Shown piece by piece: positions 1 through 11,738 of a DNA stretch of 64,000 nt (within the stretch, counting starts at the first letter, position 1; each line of letters opens with the position of its first letter). The DNA is from Parapristionchus giblindavisi. Its lineage: Eukaryota > Nematoda > Chromadorea > Rhabditida > Diplogasteridae. Location: the NCBI GenBank assembly GCA_943737045.1, contig CALSFV010000226.1, positions 1,083,501-1,147,500 on the forward strand, read 5' to 3'. Position numbers and translations under genes: made by a program. A model generated the notes under the pieces. That model saw only the letters and a program-made list of their open reading frames with translations. It did not search any database and was not told the DNA's origin.

Positions 1-129
1 TCATTGCTAGCGCTCGCGTCCGGGGGATGGTCACTATGATCGAGTCTTACGGAGCATGCCTCTTAATTTTAATCTTGGCTCCACCCATTTTCGTATTTTT
101 GGTTATTCTCCAAAATAATACGCAACATG

Positions 130-1523
130 ATTTTGCCCGCACAGATTTCGATGCTCTTTCTTCATATCTACGCAATATTGATTGGCTTTCTGTCTATTCC
201 GATGAACCTGATATTGACTCCGTATACTCCTCTTTCGTCGCTGTTGTCCATAATGCTATTGACTTATTTGTTCCTTTCCGCGCACCTCGAAATCCTTCTT
301 TTTCATATCCTAAGCATATTCAGAACCTTATCCTTCATAGAAATGCGCTATTCTCCAAAATTTCTCAGCCTACGATTCGCGCACTTTACGACAAGAAAAA
401 AAAACATTGCTTAAAACATTGCTTAAAAGTATCACTAAATGGAATTCTTATACTGAGCGCAAAACACTACATCGCACCAAGGACCTCTATAGGCATGTCT
501 CTTCGCTAACTCGACCCAGACCCTCTCCTCCATAAGAACTTTTAGATAAAAACAACAAGTCTATAATTGATATCCAAAACAAAGCTGACCTATTAGCTTC
601 CGAATTTGCTTCTCATTTTACTTTAGATGATTCCATTCTCCCAACTCTCTCATCTCAACCTATCCCTGTCTCTATGTCGTCAATTACTTTCTTCCCTTCT
701 GAGGTCTACAAAGCTCTTTGCAAACTCAAACCTTCTGGTTCTTGTGGTTTTGATAATATCCCTCAAATAGTATTCAAAAGATGTGCCCATGCCTTATCTC
801 TACCTCTTTGTGACATTTTCAACCTAAGTATGATCTCTGGTACAGTTCCATCTATGTGGAAACACTCATTGATTACTCCTCTTGCTAAACCTGGCAAAGA
901 TCAACGTTCTCCCTCCTCATATCGTCCTATCTCTATCACTTCACCAGCCTCAAAAACAATGGAAAGATTGATAAAGCACCATCTAGTTAATCATCTTGAA
1001 TCTTTTAATATCATTCCTGCACATCAACATGGTTTTAGATCAGGCGCATCAGTAGTTACCAACCTTCTTGAATGCGAAAATGATTGGACTAAAGCATTAT
1101 CATCTGGACTCTCAACTGATATAATATATCTTGACTTTAGCCGTGCATTTGACACAGTCCCATTCTCCAAACTTCTATTCAAATGTTCATATTATGGTCT
1201 GTCTGATAACATGCTTAATTGGTTGCACTCATTTTTATCAGATCGGGTTTTCTCCGTAAGACTGAATCATACTCTTTCTTCGCCTTTCCCAGTTTTATCT
1301 GGTGTTCCCCAAGGTAGTGTACTAGGTCCACTCCTGTTTACGTTGTACATTGCTGATTTATCTGCACATATTGCAAAATTCCCTAATCTCCGCATTCATG
1401 CATATGCTGATGACGTCAAACTTTACATTTCTCATAATAAAGATTCATACCTTTCACGTTCATCTGAAATGCAATCTGCTCTTGATGCCCTCTTTCTTTG
1501 GACCACACAAAACCAACTATCTT
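130..1523 (+). pseudogene. Outer LINE: linker and reverse transcriptase, 5' part
   Basis: Reading frames at 130-509 and 674-1523 encode the linker after the endonuclease and then the reverse transcriptase fingers and palm. Visible RT motifs are YLDFSRAFD (motif A), SGVPQGSVLGPLLF (motif B) and YADDVKLY (catalytic YADD, motif C). The stretch 510-673 holds stop codons and a frame change between two otherwise homologous parts, so the copy is dead. At 1523 the RT sequence is cut by the inner LINE and continues at 4342 in the same frame. The apparent start near 27 is flanking sequence, not part of the element. Confidence 0.85.
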
Positions 1524-2750
1524 AGTTCCATTATGCCAAATTCATTATTACTCAATGGCCAAGACCATAATTATAAAGTATTTCGTAGGGACCGCAATAA
1601 AAATGGTGGTGGGGTCATTATCATAGTCCATTCTACCATAAATGTCATACAAGTATCAGATCAATTAGTCAAGGGGAGTCATGAGCTTTTGGCATTAGAT
1701 CTAGACATAAACGGCGATCTCATTAGAATTGTTTGTGTTTACCGTAACCCAAAGTCAAATACCATACAAACCGAAAGTATGGTGAAATCATTATCCGATC
1801 TATCATCATGTCCCCATCCAACTATTGTAACAGGTGATTTCAATCTTCCAGATATAGACTGGTCCATTCAACCACTACACCAAACATGTTCCCCATCCTC
1901 CCGATTATTTATTGATTTTTGTATCACATCAAAATTTGCACAACTAGTGACAGAGCCTACCCACAAGTTTGGAAACACTCTTGATCTTGTATTAAGCAAT
2001 CATCCAAAATTAATCCATCAAACCAAAGTAGGTCCTCCCTTCTGTACTTCAGATCACTACTCAATTGAGTTTTCTCTCTCAATCAATCATGCCACTCCCT
2101 CCTTTATCCTGAAAAGGGATTATAAATCACCCAATTATGATCTGATCAATATGCAACTAGCAAATGTAGACTGGACAGGTTTATTTTCCACCATGAACTC
2201 GGCGGATAGTATGTATGATCTCCTCATCAAAACCATTCAGAAATCTATAGATACACATGTCCCATGGTGTAGAGTGAATATTAACCACGGTAAACTACCA
2301 CCCCATATTGAGCGTCTATTGAACAAACGCTTTTATGCATGGCAAAAATCAATTAGTCATGCTTCCTCTGAAAATAATAGTACCTTTGAAACCTTGAACA
2401 AAAGATTTAGAGAGGAACTAATTCGCTATCATAAAAACGTAGAAAAGAAAATTATTGATAGCGAAGACAGGAACAAGTTCTTTACTTATATGAAACGCTG
2501 TTCTAATGCTCAAAAGGGTATTGATGGATTGAGAGATGGCAACGGAACAACCATCCTCAATGACGTAGATAAGGCCAATCTTCTCGCAAATACGTTTGTC
2601 AGCGTTTTTACTACTGACAACGGTATCATCCCAACCCCTAAACCAATTCCAAACTTGGGAAATTTTGAAGAGCCACTATTTCGAAGACACGAAATCTGTG
2701 AACTTATAAATAGATGGAAAAGTCCTCATGTAGAACTCCAGAAAACATAA
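1524..2750 (+). pseudogene. Inner LINE: APE-type endonuclease and linker
   Basis: This frame encodes the C-terminal two thirds of an exonuclease-endonuclease-phosphatase domain. Supporting motifs are TGDFNLPDIDW (metal/base-contact region) and TSDHYSIEF (catalytic SDH histidine). The N-terminal catalytic Asn/Glu part is absent, consistent with 5' truncation at the insertion point. A linker rich in charged residues follows and leads to the start of the RT domain. The frame is lost between about 2714 and 2740, where the RT continues in a different frame, so this copy carries an indel frameshift. In an intact element this domain nicks target DNA for target-primed reverse transcription. Confidence 0.82.
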
Positions 2751-4147
2751 ACCTCAATTTCATTAAAAGGATAGCCATCCCTATAGCTGAACCACTAGAG
2801 ATTATCTTTAGAACTTCATTTGAAACAGGAATCATACCTAGACAGTGGAAACACTCCATTGTTACTCCTGTGAAGAAATCCCCTCCTTTCTCAGATCCTC
2901 TTAACTATAGACCAATCTCAATTACATCATTTTTCTGTAGAGTCTTTGAACGCATTTTAAGCAAGTCTATAATATCACATTGTGAATCTTTGGAAATATT
3001 CCCTGATGAACAGTACGGCTTTAGAAAACATAGATCACGTGAACTTCAAATGTTGGAAGTACTTGAACACTGGTCTGCCTCACTTAGTAATGGACAGCCA
3101 GTTGACGTAATATATTTTGACTTCGCTAAGGCATTTGATAGAGTATCCCACCCCAAACTTCTAGCTAAGCTCAACACAATTGGTTTATCCTCTAAAACCT
3201 TACGTTGGATTTCTGATTATCTCAACAACAGAACTTTTCAAGTTAGAGTAAAAGATAAACTCTCCGAGTGTCACCCTGTAACTAGTGGAGTGCCGCAGGG
3301 CTCAGTACTTGGGCCCTTGCTCTTTCTCATTTTCACATCTGAACTACCCATTCTGGTACAAAAAGATGGTGTGCTGGCTCGCCTATATGCTGATGACATA
3401 AAGATATACAGATCATTTAAAACTGGTGAACCTCCCCACCCCCTACAAGTTGCAGTCGACACTATTGTTAAATGGTCAAACGACTGGCAGTTGCCTCTAG
3501 CGTCCCATAAATGTAACTCCCTACACCTAGGTAGAGCCAACCCTTCTAGAGTATATAATATTGAAGGCAATAATCTAACTCAAAAAGAAGTTGTCAAAGA
3601 TCTAGGATTCATAATTCAAAGAAGCCTGACTTTCTCAGACCATTGTAGAGCAGTATCAATCAAAGCAAAATCAGCCTGTCATATAATTATGCGAGCTCTA
3701 AGAACAAATAACCCCATAATTCTACTAAAAGCATATTCAATTTATATTAGGCCTATTTTAGAGAGTGCTTGCACTGTATTCAATCCCTACCAGAAAAAAG
3801 ACATAAAAATGTTAGAAAAAGTACAGAATTATTTCACAAGAAGGTTGTTTGCACGTTGCCATAAATATACGTGGCAATTCATGCCGAACAGTAGTGCACG
3901 CAACACAAAACTCGGTCTTGACACTCTCGAGCAACGCAGGCTAAACATTGACATTAAAATGTCCATGAAACTACTTAGAGGGAAAACTAGGATTTCAAAT
4001 AATAAAAACCACTATTTCAAAACCTACGTTACTAGAAATGGGTTAAACTTCTCCAATTGTGGTTCTCGTTTCCAATACAGGCATAACAGTTTCTTCATGC
4101 GAGCGGCTCGGTTGCTTACCCGACCAGAGAACAGAATCAACTTTTAA
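2714..4147 (+). pseudogene. Inner LINE: reverse transcriptase
   Basis: Almost the whole RT domain is open. It shows NYRPISIT, YFDFAKAFD (motif A), SGVPQGSVLGPLLF (motif B), LYADDIKIY (motif C with both catalytic aspartates) and KDLGFII (motif E/thumb side). A C-terminal region typical of LINE RTs runs to the stop at 4147. The first residues overlap the endonuclease frame, so the two were one ORF before a frameshift. The long intact frame suggests a fairly recent insertion. Confidence 0.86.
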
Positions 4148-4341
4148 AAATCAATGACTGATCAGTTTGACCACAGCTTCGTTATCATTATTATACTTGT
4201 ATTAAATGTTCAATCCCTTCAATTCCGTTACCTCCTTGATCCTCATTTATATTATCCCTAAAAAATTGTATTTCATCCATTTGCTTAATATTTATTGTTC
4301 ATACACGTTTACCTTGTGGTAAATAAATATATATATATCTT

Positions 4342-4696
4342 TATCAACGCCCAAGTGCACTCACTTACATATCGGTTCTCGCTCTTTGTCACCCTCATAT
4401 TCTATCAATTCATGTCAACTCTCAAATGTCTCACAAATGCGCGACCTAGGGGTACAAGTACATTCTAATTTTTAAAAATCAGTATCTATTGAAGATCGTA
4501 TCAATAAGGCAATGTTTGCGATGCGCACACTACTTAAAGCTGTTTCTGTAAATTGTCCCCATATTTTACTTAAATGCTACCGAACATATGTATTACCACA
4601 TCTAGATTTTGCATCACAATTTTGGAATCCCCATTACAAATCCGATATAAACAAAATTGGAAAAGTTCAGAAAACCTTCACTCGTATTCTTTACTA
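4342..4696 (+). pseudogene. Outer LINE RT, middle fragment
   Basis: Direct continuation of the outer LINE RT after the inner LINE. The frame gives KCTHLHIGSRS, then MRDLGVQVHSN and a run of thumb/C-terminal residues (YVLPHLDFASQFWNP), as in other LINE RTs such as the minus-strand copy at 10.2-11.7 kb. There is one stop near 4474. It is cut at 4696 by the fold-back element, and the sequence resumes at 6349. Confidence 0.82.
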
Positions 4697-4698
4697 TA

Positions 4699-6346
4699 CA
4701 GTAGCGCCCAAAAGTCTGAATACACTTTTTATTTCTGTTGTAATTTTTCGGTCAGTTGAGATATCAAGCTGTAATGTGGACATTATGTACCCAATGTATG
4801 TATGTATTCGATACCATTATAAGGTCTCACGGGCCTTTCTGGTTATTGCATAGTGGTGACGCAACCGAACAACACTTTTTCGAAAATTCATTATTCTTTC
4901 AGGGATTTTTTCGTACTTGTCAAACTCCGTGAGCATTGAGAGAACTACAAGGCTTATCCAGAAAAAAAGTTTCAGGTTGCAGCGAATTCGGGTATTGGAC
5001 TTGCTGCAATTTCGCGGTCGCAAAATCATATCTCGGCTTCTAGAAGAGCTTTAAAGGAGTTCAAAGCTGCAAACTGATTCTCTTGATCATTCCTGATAAT
5101 CCAGTAAGTTTGGTAGCGGTAGCTCATCATTCATCCTCATGGATCGAAAAAGTCACTTTTTTACAAGACCCAACTTTGGAGGTTCACAATTCTGAGGACG
5201 GACCTTGTAAAAATCTGGTTTTTGGATAGGAATGTAGAAAATATATTAATTAATCGATTCTCCGCTTTTTAGAGCGATTGCTAATTTTTCTTGCCTGCGG
5301 TAGTCGATTATCTGAAGGATAGTCGTTTAGGCCGCGCTCTCTTCTCATCTCGCGACCCGTACACATCTCTAGGCTTTTCACACTGCTCAACGAGCTTTGA
5401 TAGATGAAATCATTCTAAAACATATTGTCGCTAATCCTGAACATCATAGTCTATAAAAGAAAGCGTTTTTGATCTTCTTTGATCGAATGAAACAACTTTT
5501 CATTACAATTTTGAGCAACATTTGACGAAAAATGAGCCAAGATCAAAGATCAAATATCGAAAACACAAAGATCACAGACCAAAAACTGGATTCATACAGT
5601 GTTTCTCTATTCTGACTAATCAAATCACTAAAAGCGGCTAAATCGTCATTGAGCAGTGTGAAAAGCCTAGAGATGTGTACGGGTCGCGAGATGAGAAGAG
5701 CGCGCGGCCTAAACGACTATCCTTCAGATAATCGACTGCCGCAGGCAAGAAAAATTAGCAATCGCTCTAAAAAGCGGAGAATCGATTAATTAATATATTT
5801 TCTACATTCCTATCCAAAAACCAGATTTTTACAAGGTCCGTCCTCAGAATTGTGAACCTACAAAGTTGGGTCTTGTAAAAAAGTGACTTTTTCGATCCAT
5901 GAGGATGAATGATGAGCTACCGCTACCAAACTTACAGGATTATCAGGAATGACCAAGAGAATCAGTTTGCAGCTTTGAACTCCTTTAAAGCTCTTCTAGA
6001 AGCCGAGATATGATTTTGCGACCGCAAAATTGCAGCAAGTCTGCAGCCAATACCCGAATTCGCCGCAACCTGAAACTTTTTTTCTGGATAGGCCTTGTAG
6101 TTCTCTCAATGCTCACGAAGTTTGACAAGTACGAAAAAATCCCTGAAAGAATAATGAATTTTCGAAAAAGTGTTGTTCGGTTGCGTCATCACTATGCAAT
6201 AACCAGAAAGGCCCGTGAGACCTTATAAGGGTATCGAATACATACATACATTGGGTACATAATGTCCACATTACAGCTTGATATCTCAACTGACCCAAAA
6301 ATTACAACAGAAATAAAAAGTGTATTCAGACTTTTGGGCGCTACTG
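4699..6346. mobile_element. Tc1-like fold-back element (non-autonomous, about 1.65 kb)
   Basis: A giant inverted repeat with arms of about 695 bp (4699-5393 and 5647-6346) and a spacer of about 250 bp. The ends read CAGTAGCGCCCAAAAGTC and its complement, and are flanked by TA on both sides (4697-4698, 6347-6348). TA duplication and CAGT...CAAAAGT ends are hallmarks of Tc1/mariner elements. No transposase is visible. Each arm carries a mirrored short frame (complement 4817-5029; 6010-6228) of about 70 codons with no recognised domain. The arms differ by only a few small substitutions and indels by eye. The spacer contains AAAGATCAAAGATC-type repeats. Confidence 0.86.
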
Positions 6347-6348
6347 TA

Positions 6349-6713
6349 GATGCTACCCTTCTCCATCCTACCCTTTTTCCCTTCCTTGTTATTCATCGCG
6401 TTTATCATTTCTTGGTCTAATTTCTCTTTCAGATAGAAGAATAGTTTCAGATCTTTCTCTAGCACGATTGATAATGCATCGATCCACTATTATCGATCCA
6501 TCTAAGTTCTTTAGATATAGATACACACGTGATAGACACACTTCTTTTGGAATACATCTGGAATTTACTAGAAATGCGGCTAGATATAATAGTTTCTCAG
6601 TCAGAGTCTCTCGATGGCTGAGTAAGTTACCTCGTGAGGTAATCCTTTCAGAAACTATAAGTGCTTTCAAAAGACAGCTCACACCCAACATTCTTAATTC
6701 TCTGAAAGAATAA
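6349..6713 (+). pseudogene. Outer LINE RT, C-terminal fragment
   Basis: Continues the outer LINE frame after the fold-back element. With one TA kept, codons read from RILYY into RCYPSP, homologous to the RCNRIVGFPRFPTSYPSRLS segment of the minus-strand LINE at 10.2-11.7 kb. It ends with the typical LINE C-terminus (SFSVRVSRWLSKLP then SAFKRQL) and a stop at 6711-6713. The continuity shows that the fold-back element inserted cleanly into a TA of the RT gene. Confidence 0.8.
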
Positions 6714-7398
6714 ATTTTGCGATGCCCATCACCTTATTGTGATGACATCTTCCATAATCTGACTTTACAATCCACTTTTTTTTTCAGCACTAATTAGAGA
6801 TTTTGCAGCAACTACTATGAATGTTGTACAAACATTTTCCAGTGAGAGAGTCTGTATTTTCTTATCTTCTTCTTTTTGTTGATATTCCAAAAAGGCTAAT
6901 TAAAGTGAAAGGTGTGAACTATTCTCTCTCCTTTTCTCTCTCTGTCTCTATTCTTGTCTCTTTATATATCTTTCTCTTTCTTATATCCTTTCATCTCGCC
7001 TTGTCCGCCCCCCCCCCATGCGAGTAGTTCACAGATATATACTTGTTCTTTTATCCTTTCTGGTAGGTCCCACCATCACCCCTTTCTGTAGTCGTCGATA
7101 TCTCTCATAGTTGATCTTTGGTCCTGGTCATTCTCACTGAAGATGCTGTTGCCTCCGCAAGTTCTCATGGTCCACAACTGAGTTCACTACCACACACTCC
7201 TCGCTCACTCGCACTGTCATCCTCTGTCTTCGTCCAAGAGAGGGACCACTGCATCCTATGAGAGATCCCCCTTTCCACCCCGAGATATCAAACCCTGACC
7301 CCCCAATATATCACATTTAAATTTCATGAATTTTCACTAGTCATTTTTATGTGTTTCGTTTCGTGCATACGCACGTTGATAAAATATAAAATATATAT
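6714..7398 (+). other. Outer LINE 3' untranslated region
   Basis: Non-coding tail of the outer LINE, from the stop codon to the A/T-rich end (GATAAAATATAAAATATATAT) next to the second AACATG. It contains a pyrimidine-rich stretch (about 6930-7017) and a C run near 7008-7017. No gene is seen in it. Confidence 0.6.
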
Positions 7399-7404
7399 AA
7401 CATG

Positions 7405-8372
7405 CATGATTGATCTTTGAACTTTTTCGTTTATGTTTAGCCTTTGATCGGAAGTGCGGATTCTAAATGTTTGTTTAGATCCCCATACAGAATAGTCCAA
7501 CTAGAATATTTCATAGTAATCAGCAAAAATCGCAACGCAAAGTGGTGGTGGAACTCGTCGGCTACGGCCTTTGAGCGCGCCTTAGATCACTAGGCCATCA
7601 ATAGAAAAATGTTGGCTAGGGAAGTGCCTATTCATGATCTCTTTGTATTCACTGGTTGTATTATGAGACTGATCAGATGTCAGCCTATTCCTTATGCCAA
7701 TCAACGAGATCGAGAGGACTTGAAATCGAGAGCACTCCCAGTAGCAGACTGTTATGTACCGTTACAGTGATAATCTTACATTCGGTACTGTATCAGGTGA
7801 TATTATGGGCACACTTACAAGGGAAAGTTCCCAACTTGTCTTCGCCATATGAGATGGCAATATCACGAATAGAATCAGTTTTCAATGCTGTTTACGAATA
7901 CGATTTCATAAGTTGCCCAATCGAGCTGAGCATCGAGAAAATCGATAGTGAAATTCAACTAGTTGATTCGAAAATTCACTTCGTATATACCTTACTAAAC
8001 CACACCAGCAGTTGTTTGGATAATTGATATATGAGCTCTTGAACTCATTAGGATAGTTTGTGCAGAAATCCACACTAATTTCCGAATCAACTAATTTAAT
8101 TTTTAATTTAATTTATCATACATCGATAAGATGCAACAACATTTGAGATAACAGATAAAAAGAGCTTGTGGGATAGATAGAAATAAACGGGAGAGGGGGG
8201 GGGGGTAAAGGGGAGGAGGGGAAGTGCAGCTCGGAAAAGACTCTGTATCAAAGATCAAACGGCGAGAAAGATCAAATCAATGATAGGTTAGGTTGGCAAG
8301 GCCTAGCGGTGGAGAGGTCCGCAATGATTCAATATATATCGGATTGAATCGAGAGAGTCTAGAATGAGGGCA
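7405..8372. other. Gene-free stretch with shared repeat sequence
   Basis: The first 60 bases continue the repeat interrupted by the outer LINE and match 16080-16140. On the minus strand at about 7520-7600 there is a possible degenerate tRNA-Leu-like start (GGCCTAGTGATCTAAGGCGC resembles a pol III A box) with only a weak B box. A G run lies at 8191-8205. The 123-codon frame at 7656-8027 has no recognisable domain or splice context, so I do not call it a gene. Confidence 0.4.
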
Positions 8373-8640
8373 CTAAAGAGGGGTAATTGTGATTCCTAAT
8401 TTCTCAATAAGATCTTGGGAGGAAAGCAATTTAGCTTTGATAACGGAAGTGCTACATGCAATGGTGGATGAATCAATAATACAATATAATTTAATCAGAA
8501 AATGAGCAACTCTAACAGAGAAAGATGATCTAAGATTTTCTCGTCTAGCGAGAGGAATATGGAAAGCAAAGCAAGATACACGACCAAATGTGGGTTTAAA
8601 TACAAAGAAATGACTAGCTGGCAAATCTATTACTTTATTC
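8373..8640 (-). pseudogene. LINE RT C-terminal fragment
   Basis: The minus strand encodes the end of a LINE ORF. The order (HFFVFKPTFGR, SSFSVRVAHFLIKLY, SVIKAKLL) parallels the C-terminus of the outer LINE at 6490-6710, including the SFSVRV core. Only the last 80 or so codons remain, as expected for a strongly 5'-truncated insertion. Confidence 0.6.
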
Positions 8641-8797
8641 TATAATATGATAAGGCACGTCTGTCTGTCTGTCGGTCCGTCACACTTCACTCTTTTCATT
8701 TACTTTCTTTTGCATTTCTCTCTGCAGTGCGGTCGGGAGATCTATTCTCTCATTTAACATTTTATCTTCGTCTGACTCGGTGGTGCGGTCGGTAATT

Positions 8798-8956
8798 GAG
8801 CGCGCTGGCACTACTTCAGAATAGGGTACCAGCCCAAAATAATAGTATAATTGCCTAATATAAACGTCCTTTCCTTTGTGTTAATTTCATTTTTCATGTC
8901 CTTTTGGACTTGCCCGGTGTACTGGTACCCTATTCTGAAGTAGTGCCAGCGCGCTC
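8798..8956. repeat. Short inverted-repeat element (MITE-like)
   Basis: The arms 8798-8832 and 8922-8956 are exact or nearly exact inverted copies starting GAGCGCGCTGGCACTACTTC. They enclose about 90 bp of A/T-rich sequence. No coding capacity. This fits a fold-back MITE; a target duplication is not obvious. Confidence 0.75.
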
Positions 8957-9229
8957 TGGTGTTCATTTTGTAAAACAATAATAAATTACTTTAGTTCTTT
9001 TTATTTCTATGACGAAGTTCAGGTTGTTGGAAAAGTCAATGATCATGGCTATTAATATATTTTTTTTATTTCCTTGTTCAATTCATTAGATGGAATGCGG
9101 TACGCCGCGTGATGCCTATGCAGTCGCGGCATGCCGCCTTTAGAGTCACGATCGAGCTAGAATATATTGTCAAACATTCTCTCATTTCAAAGTGTGAACG
9201 GCCTCTCCGGTATTTTTTGCACGCGGGGG

Positions 9230-9560
9230 GAAATCTCGAGGTGTACATCGCGAGGAGCACAACGGTGTTGAAGGGACGGTGTGCCTCGCGGGGTGGACAT
9301 CAAATCTCGCGGGGTACACCGTCTAAGTATTCTGCCCCATGGTGTACCCCACACCACGGGATTGAACGGTGTGCCCCGCGAGTCAAAAATACCGGAGCAC
9401 GTCTGGCAAACCAAGCAACCGGGTTCGAATCCATGGCATGTAAACTGGAGCTCGCTATTCGGGTTGCGGGCCCGCAATGATTTTACGAGCCATTGCGGGC
9501 CCGCAACCCCCCCCCCCCCCCGAATAGCCAACTCTAATGTAAACCTTTACATCAGAGCTG
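9230..9560. repeat. GC-rich repeat cluster with a B-box-like site and palindrome
   Basis: A GC-rich island in an A/T-rich neighbourhood. It holds several direct and inverted copies of a GGTGTRCCCCGCG-like unit (9268-9380), a pol III B-box-like string GGGTTCGAATCC at 9421-9432 without a clear A box, and a palindrome (GTTGCGGGCCCGCAATG at 9464-9480 against CATTGCGGGCCCGCAAC at 9492-9508) followed by a C run (9508-9522). Open frames across it appear on both strands and look like by-products of the GC content. It is probably a degenerate mobile repeat. Confidence 0.55.
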
Positions 9561-9880
9561 GCTATACCGTGGGATAGTCCAACCCGCAATTTTTTGAAGA
9601 ATATCTCAAAAACCCACACTCAAAAATTATTCGTAAATTGTCTGTTCTCATCAAAATTTCGGTGAAGTATACTTTTTTTCGGGTAAACACCCGCCTTGTC
9701 TCAAAATGTCTCAAAATATCTCAAAATGTCTGTCTGTCTGTCTGTTGAATGTCTGTTTGTCTCAAAATGCGGAAACTACACACGTGTGAAGCGTCGGGGA
9801 TATACACAGATCATCACTAAAAAAATCAATGTATCATGAACGGCGTCATAGGTCGAAAAGTATGTTACATAGTACCAAGC

Positions 9881-9980
9881 CTGACCGGATTTTGAGCAAC
9901 AATTTCATAGAAATCGAAAAACCTGACCGGATTTTGAGCCAAATTTGCCAAAAATAGAAAAAAACTGACCGGATTTTGAA
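9881..9980 (+). repeat. Three spaced copies of CTGACCGGATTTTGA
   Basis: The 15-mer CTGACCGGATTTTGA begins at 9881, 9923 and 9965, giving a constant 42-base period, with related A-rich filler between copies. Upstream (9690-9765) lie TCTCAAAATGTC and TCTG repeats. No gene is seen between 9580 and 10230. Confidence 0.7.
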
Positions 9981-10233
9981 AACCGATAACATAGCTATTC
10001 GATCTATGAACGGTGTGAATGGGAAAAATCTGAATGGATCATTCCGATCAAACGGGATTGTGGGCGATCTGGCGATATAATTTCGTACGATATTTGGTTT
10101 TAGGTGAACTGTAGTGAATCATCACCAACATTTTTAATTAATATTTTTAAACGTAGTATTTACATGAATCGATGCCGCATTAATAAGTGACGATATGACA
10201 ATACGGCAAAAGAAAACTGTGCCCGCATAGAGC

Positions 10234-11738
10234 TTAATCACATTTTCTAGTTTGACAACGAAGGATCTTAAGAGCATAAATAATATCGATTACTGTTCTT
10301 CTATGGTACAGAGTTGGGAGAGAATACAACGACAATCTAGAGGGGTATGAAGTAGGGAAACGAGGGAAACCAACAATACGATTACAGCGGTAAAATAGAA
10401 GACGAGTAAAAAGATGTGATACATTTTCTAATTTACGTACAAGACCTTTGGATGATGGGGACCATACTGGGGAAGCATATTCAACTATGGGAAGAATATA
10501 ACATTTAAAAGCATGAATATACACATCGGGTTTGGTACAAGAGATCGAGCGGAATAGCAAATATACTAATGAAGTAGCTTTCTTAGATATAATAGAAATG
10601 TGTGATGAGAAATTGAGGTGAGGATCAAGAAAGAATCCAAGGTCACGAATAGACTGAGAAGAAGGTAGAAGATGAGAATGAATGGAATATGGAAGAGATG
10701 GGTTATTTTTGCCTATATATAGTACAGTGCATTTTTTTTGAGCAACTGTTAACTGCCATTTTTTGCAGTAATCTAATACAGATGAAATCCCTTGCGAAAG
10801 TTGGAGATGAGAAGTCATAGCTTGTATATGACTATAAGTAGAAAACAGTTTGATGTCATCAGCAAAAATACGAATGCCCACTAAGGGAGAGTGTCTATAA
10901 CCCTGTGTAGTTCCGAAAAATAGATTAAAAATAGTAATGGCCCTAAAACTGTACCTTGAGGAACTCCTGATGTAACCTCCCTCTCGGAGGAGAGGGAGTT
11001 ATCGACACGTACTCTAAAACTTCTATTAGCTAAAAATGAATTAAACCATGTCAAAAGATTACGTCTGATTCCGATAGACTCCAACTTGAATAGTTGTTTT
11101 GAGTGAGAAACGGAATCAAAAGCCTTAGCAAGATCAATATAAATAACATCAATACAGAGATCACGATCAATGGAGTCACGCCACGATTGAGTGCAATGTA
11201 AAATTTGAGATACGGTAGATCGTCCAGACATAAAACCATATTGTTCCGTGGGGATGATAGAATGGATATTACACCATTTCAAGATACGTGGTTTAAGGAA
11301 ACGTTCCAAAACCTTACATGCAATTGGAGTGAGCGAAATGGGTCGAAATTGGAAGACATCAGAAGGCGACGGTACCTTGGGTATTGGAACAATTGTGGCG
11401 ATTTTCCACACTGATGGAACCTGCCCTAAGGCGATAGAGAAATTGAATATAACGGAAAGAGGATAGGCCAGAGACGAGGAACAATTCTTATAGATGATAG
11501 AAGGAATGTAATCGGAGGGCAAAGAACAGGAAGAGCTAACACGTTTAAGAAGGTAACAAACATCCATGGGCATAATAGTAGGAATAAATAAAGACTGAGA
11601 TATTGATGAAGATAGAGGAGGGAGGGTCGTGTCATCAGTGGTATACATTGTCTGAAAGTAGTCAGCCAATGCATTGACCTTAGACTCAATAGATAAAGGA
11701 GGATTTCCAGAAGAATCGCGTATAACTAGACGATTTTA
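10234..11738 (-). pseudogene. Minus-strand LINE, RT domain, 5'-truncated and frameshifted
   Basis: Two adjoining frames (11669-10881 and 10881-10234 on the minus strand) encode one LINE RT. Motifs include FRPISLTPIACK, YIDLAKAFD (motif A), SGVPQGTVLGPLLFLIYFS (motif B), then after a frame change IFADDIKLFS (FADD in place of the usual YADD) and RDLGFFLDP. The frame continues 5' to about 11738, where it meets the start of the tRNA-bearing repeat block. The C-terminus stops at TRKCD without the SFSVRV region, so the 3' part is degraded too. It is related to the outer LINE but not identical. Confidence 0.8.

Larger units (their letters stand above)
1524..4335 (+). mobile_element. Inner LINE nested in the outer LINE's RT
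   Basis: A second non-LTR element in the same orientation as its host. It is bounded by a 6-bp duplication TATCTT (1518-1523 and 4336-4341) and ends in an A/T-rich tail (AAATAAATATATATATA). Deleting it together with one duplication copy restores the outer RT frame, reading from QNQLS into LSTPKCTHLHIG. The 5' end is truncated inside the endonuclease domain. The 3' UTR is about 4148-4320. The outer and inner copies are clearly different subfamilies at protein level. Confidence 0.88.
130..7398 (+). mobile_element. Outer LINE retrotransposon, 5'-truncated, with two nested insertions
   Basis: A non-LTR retrotransposon of the Jockey/CR1-like kind (APE endonuclease plus RT group). Its pieces are 130-1523, 4342-4696 and 6349-7398, separated by an inner LINE and by a Tc1-like fold-back element. 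The 6-bp target duplication AACATG occurs at 124-129 and again at 7399-7404, just after an A/T-rich tail. The flanking sequence on both sides matches an unoccupied paralogous site near 16060-16130, where the flanks run together (ACGCAACATGCATGATTG), so this window contains its own empty-site control. The element lacks its 5' end including the endonuclease domain. Class and boundaries are seen in sequence; the family name is inferred. Confidence 0.88.

Noticed and set aside
7656..8027. 123-codon frame
   Set aside because: Lies within repeat-derived sequence, has no recognisable domain, and part of it resembles sequence flanking the LINE near 11740.
9109..9577. Several overlapping frames on both strands
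   Set aside because: GC-rich repeat cluster lacks stop codons by composition; no domain or conserved start.
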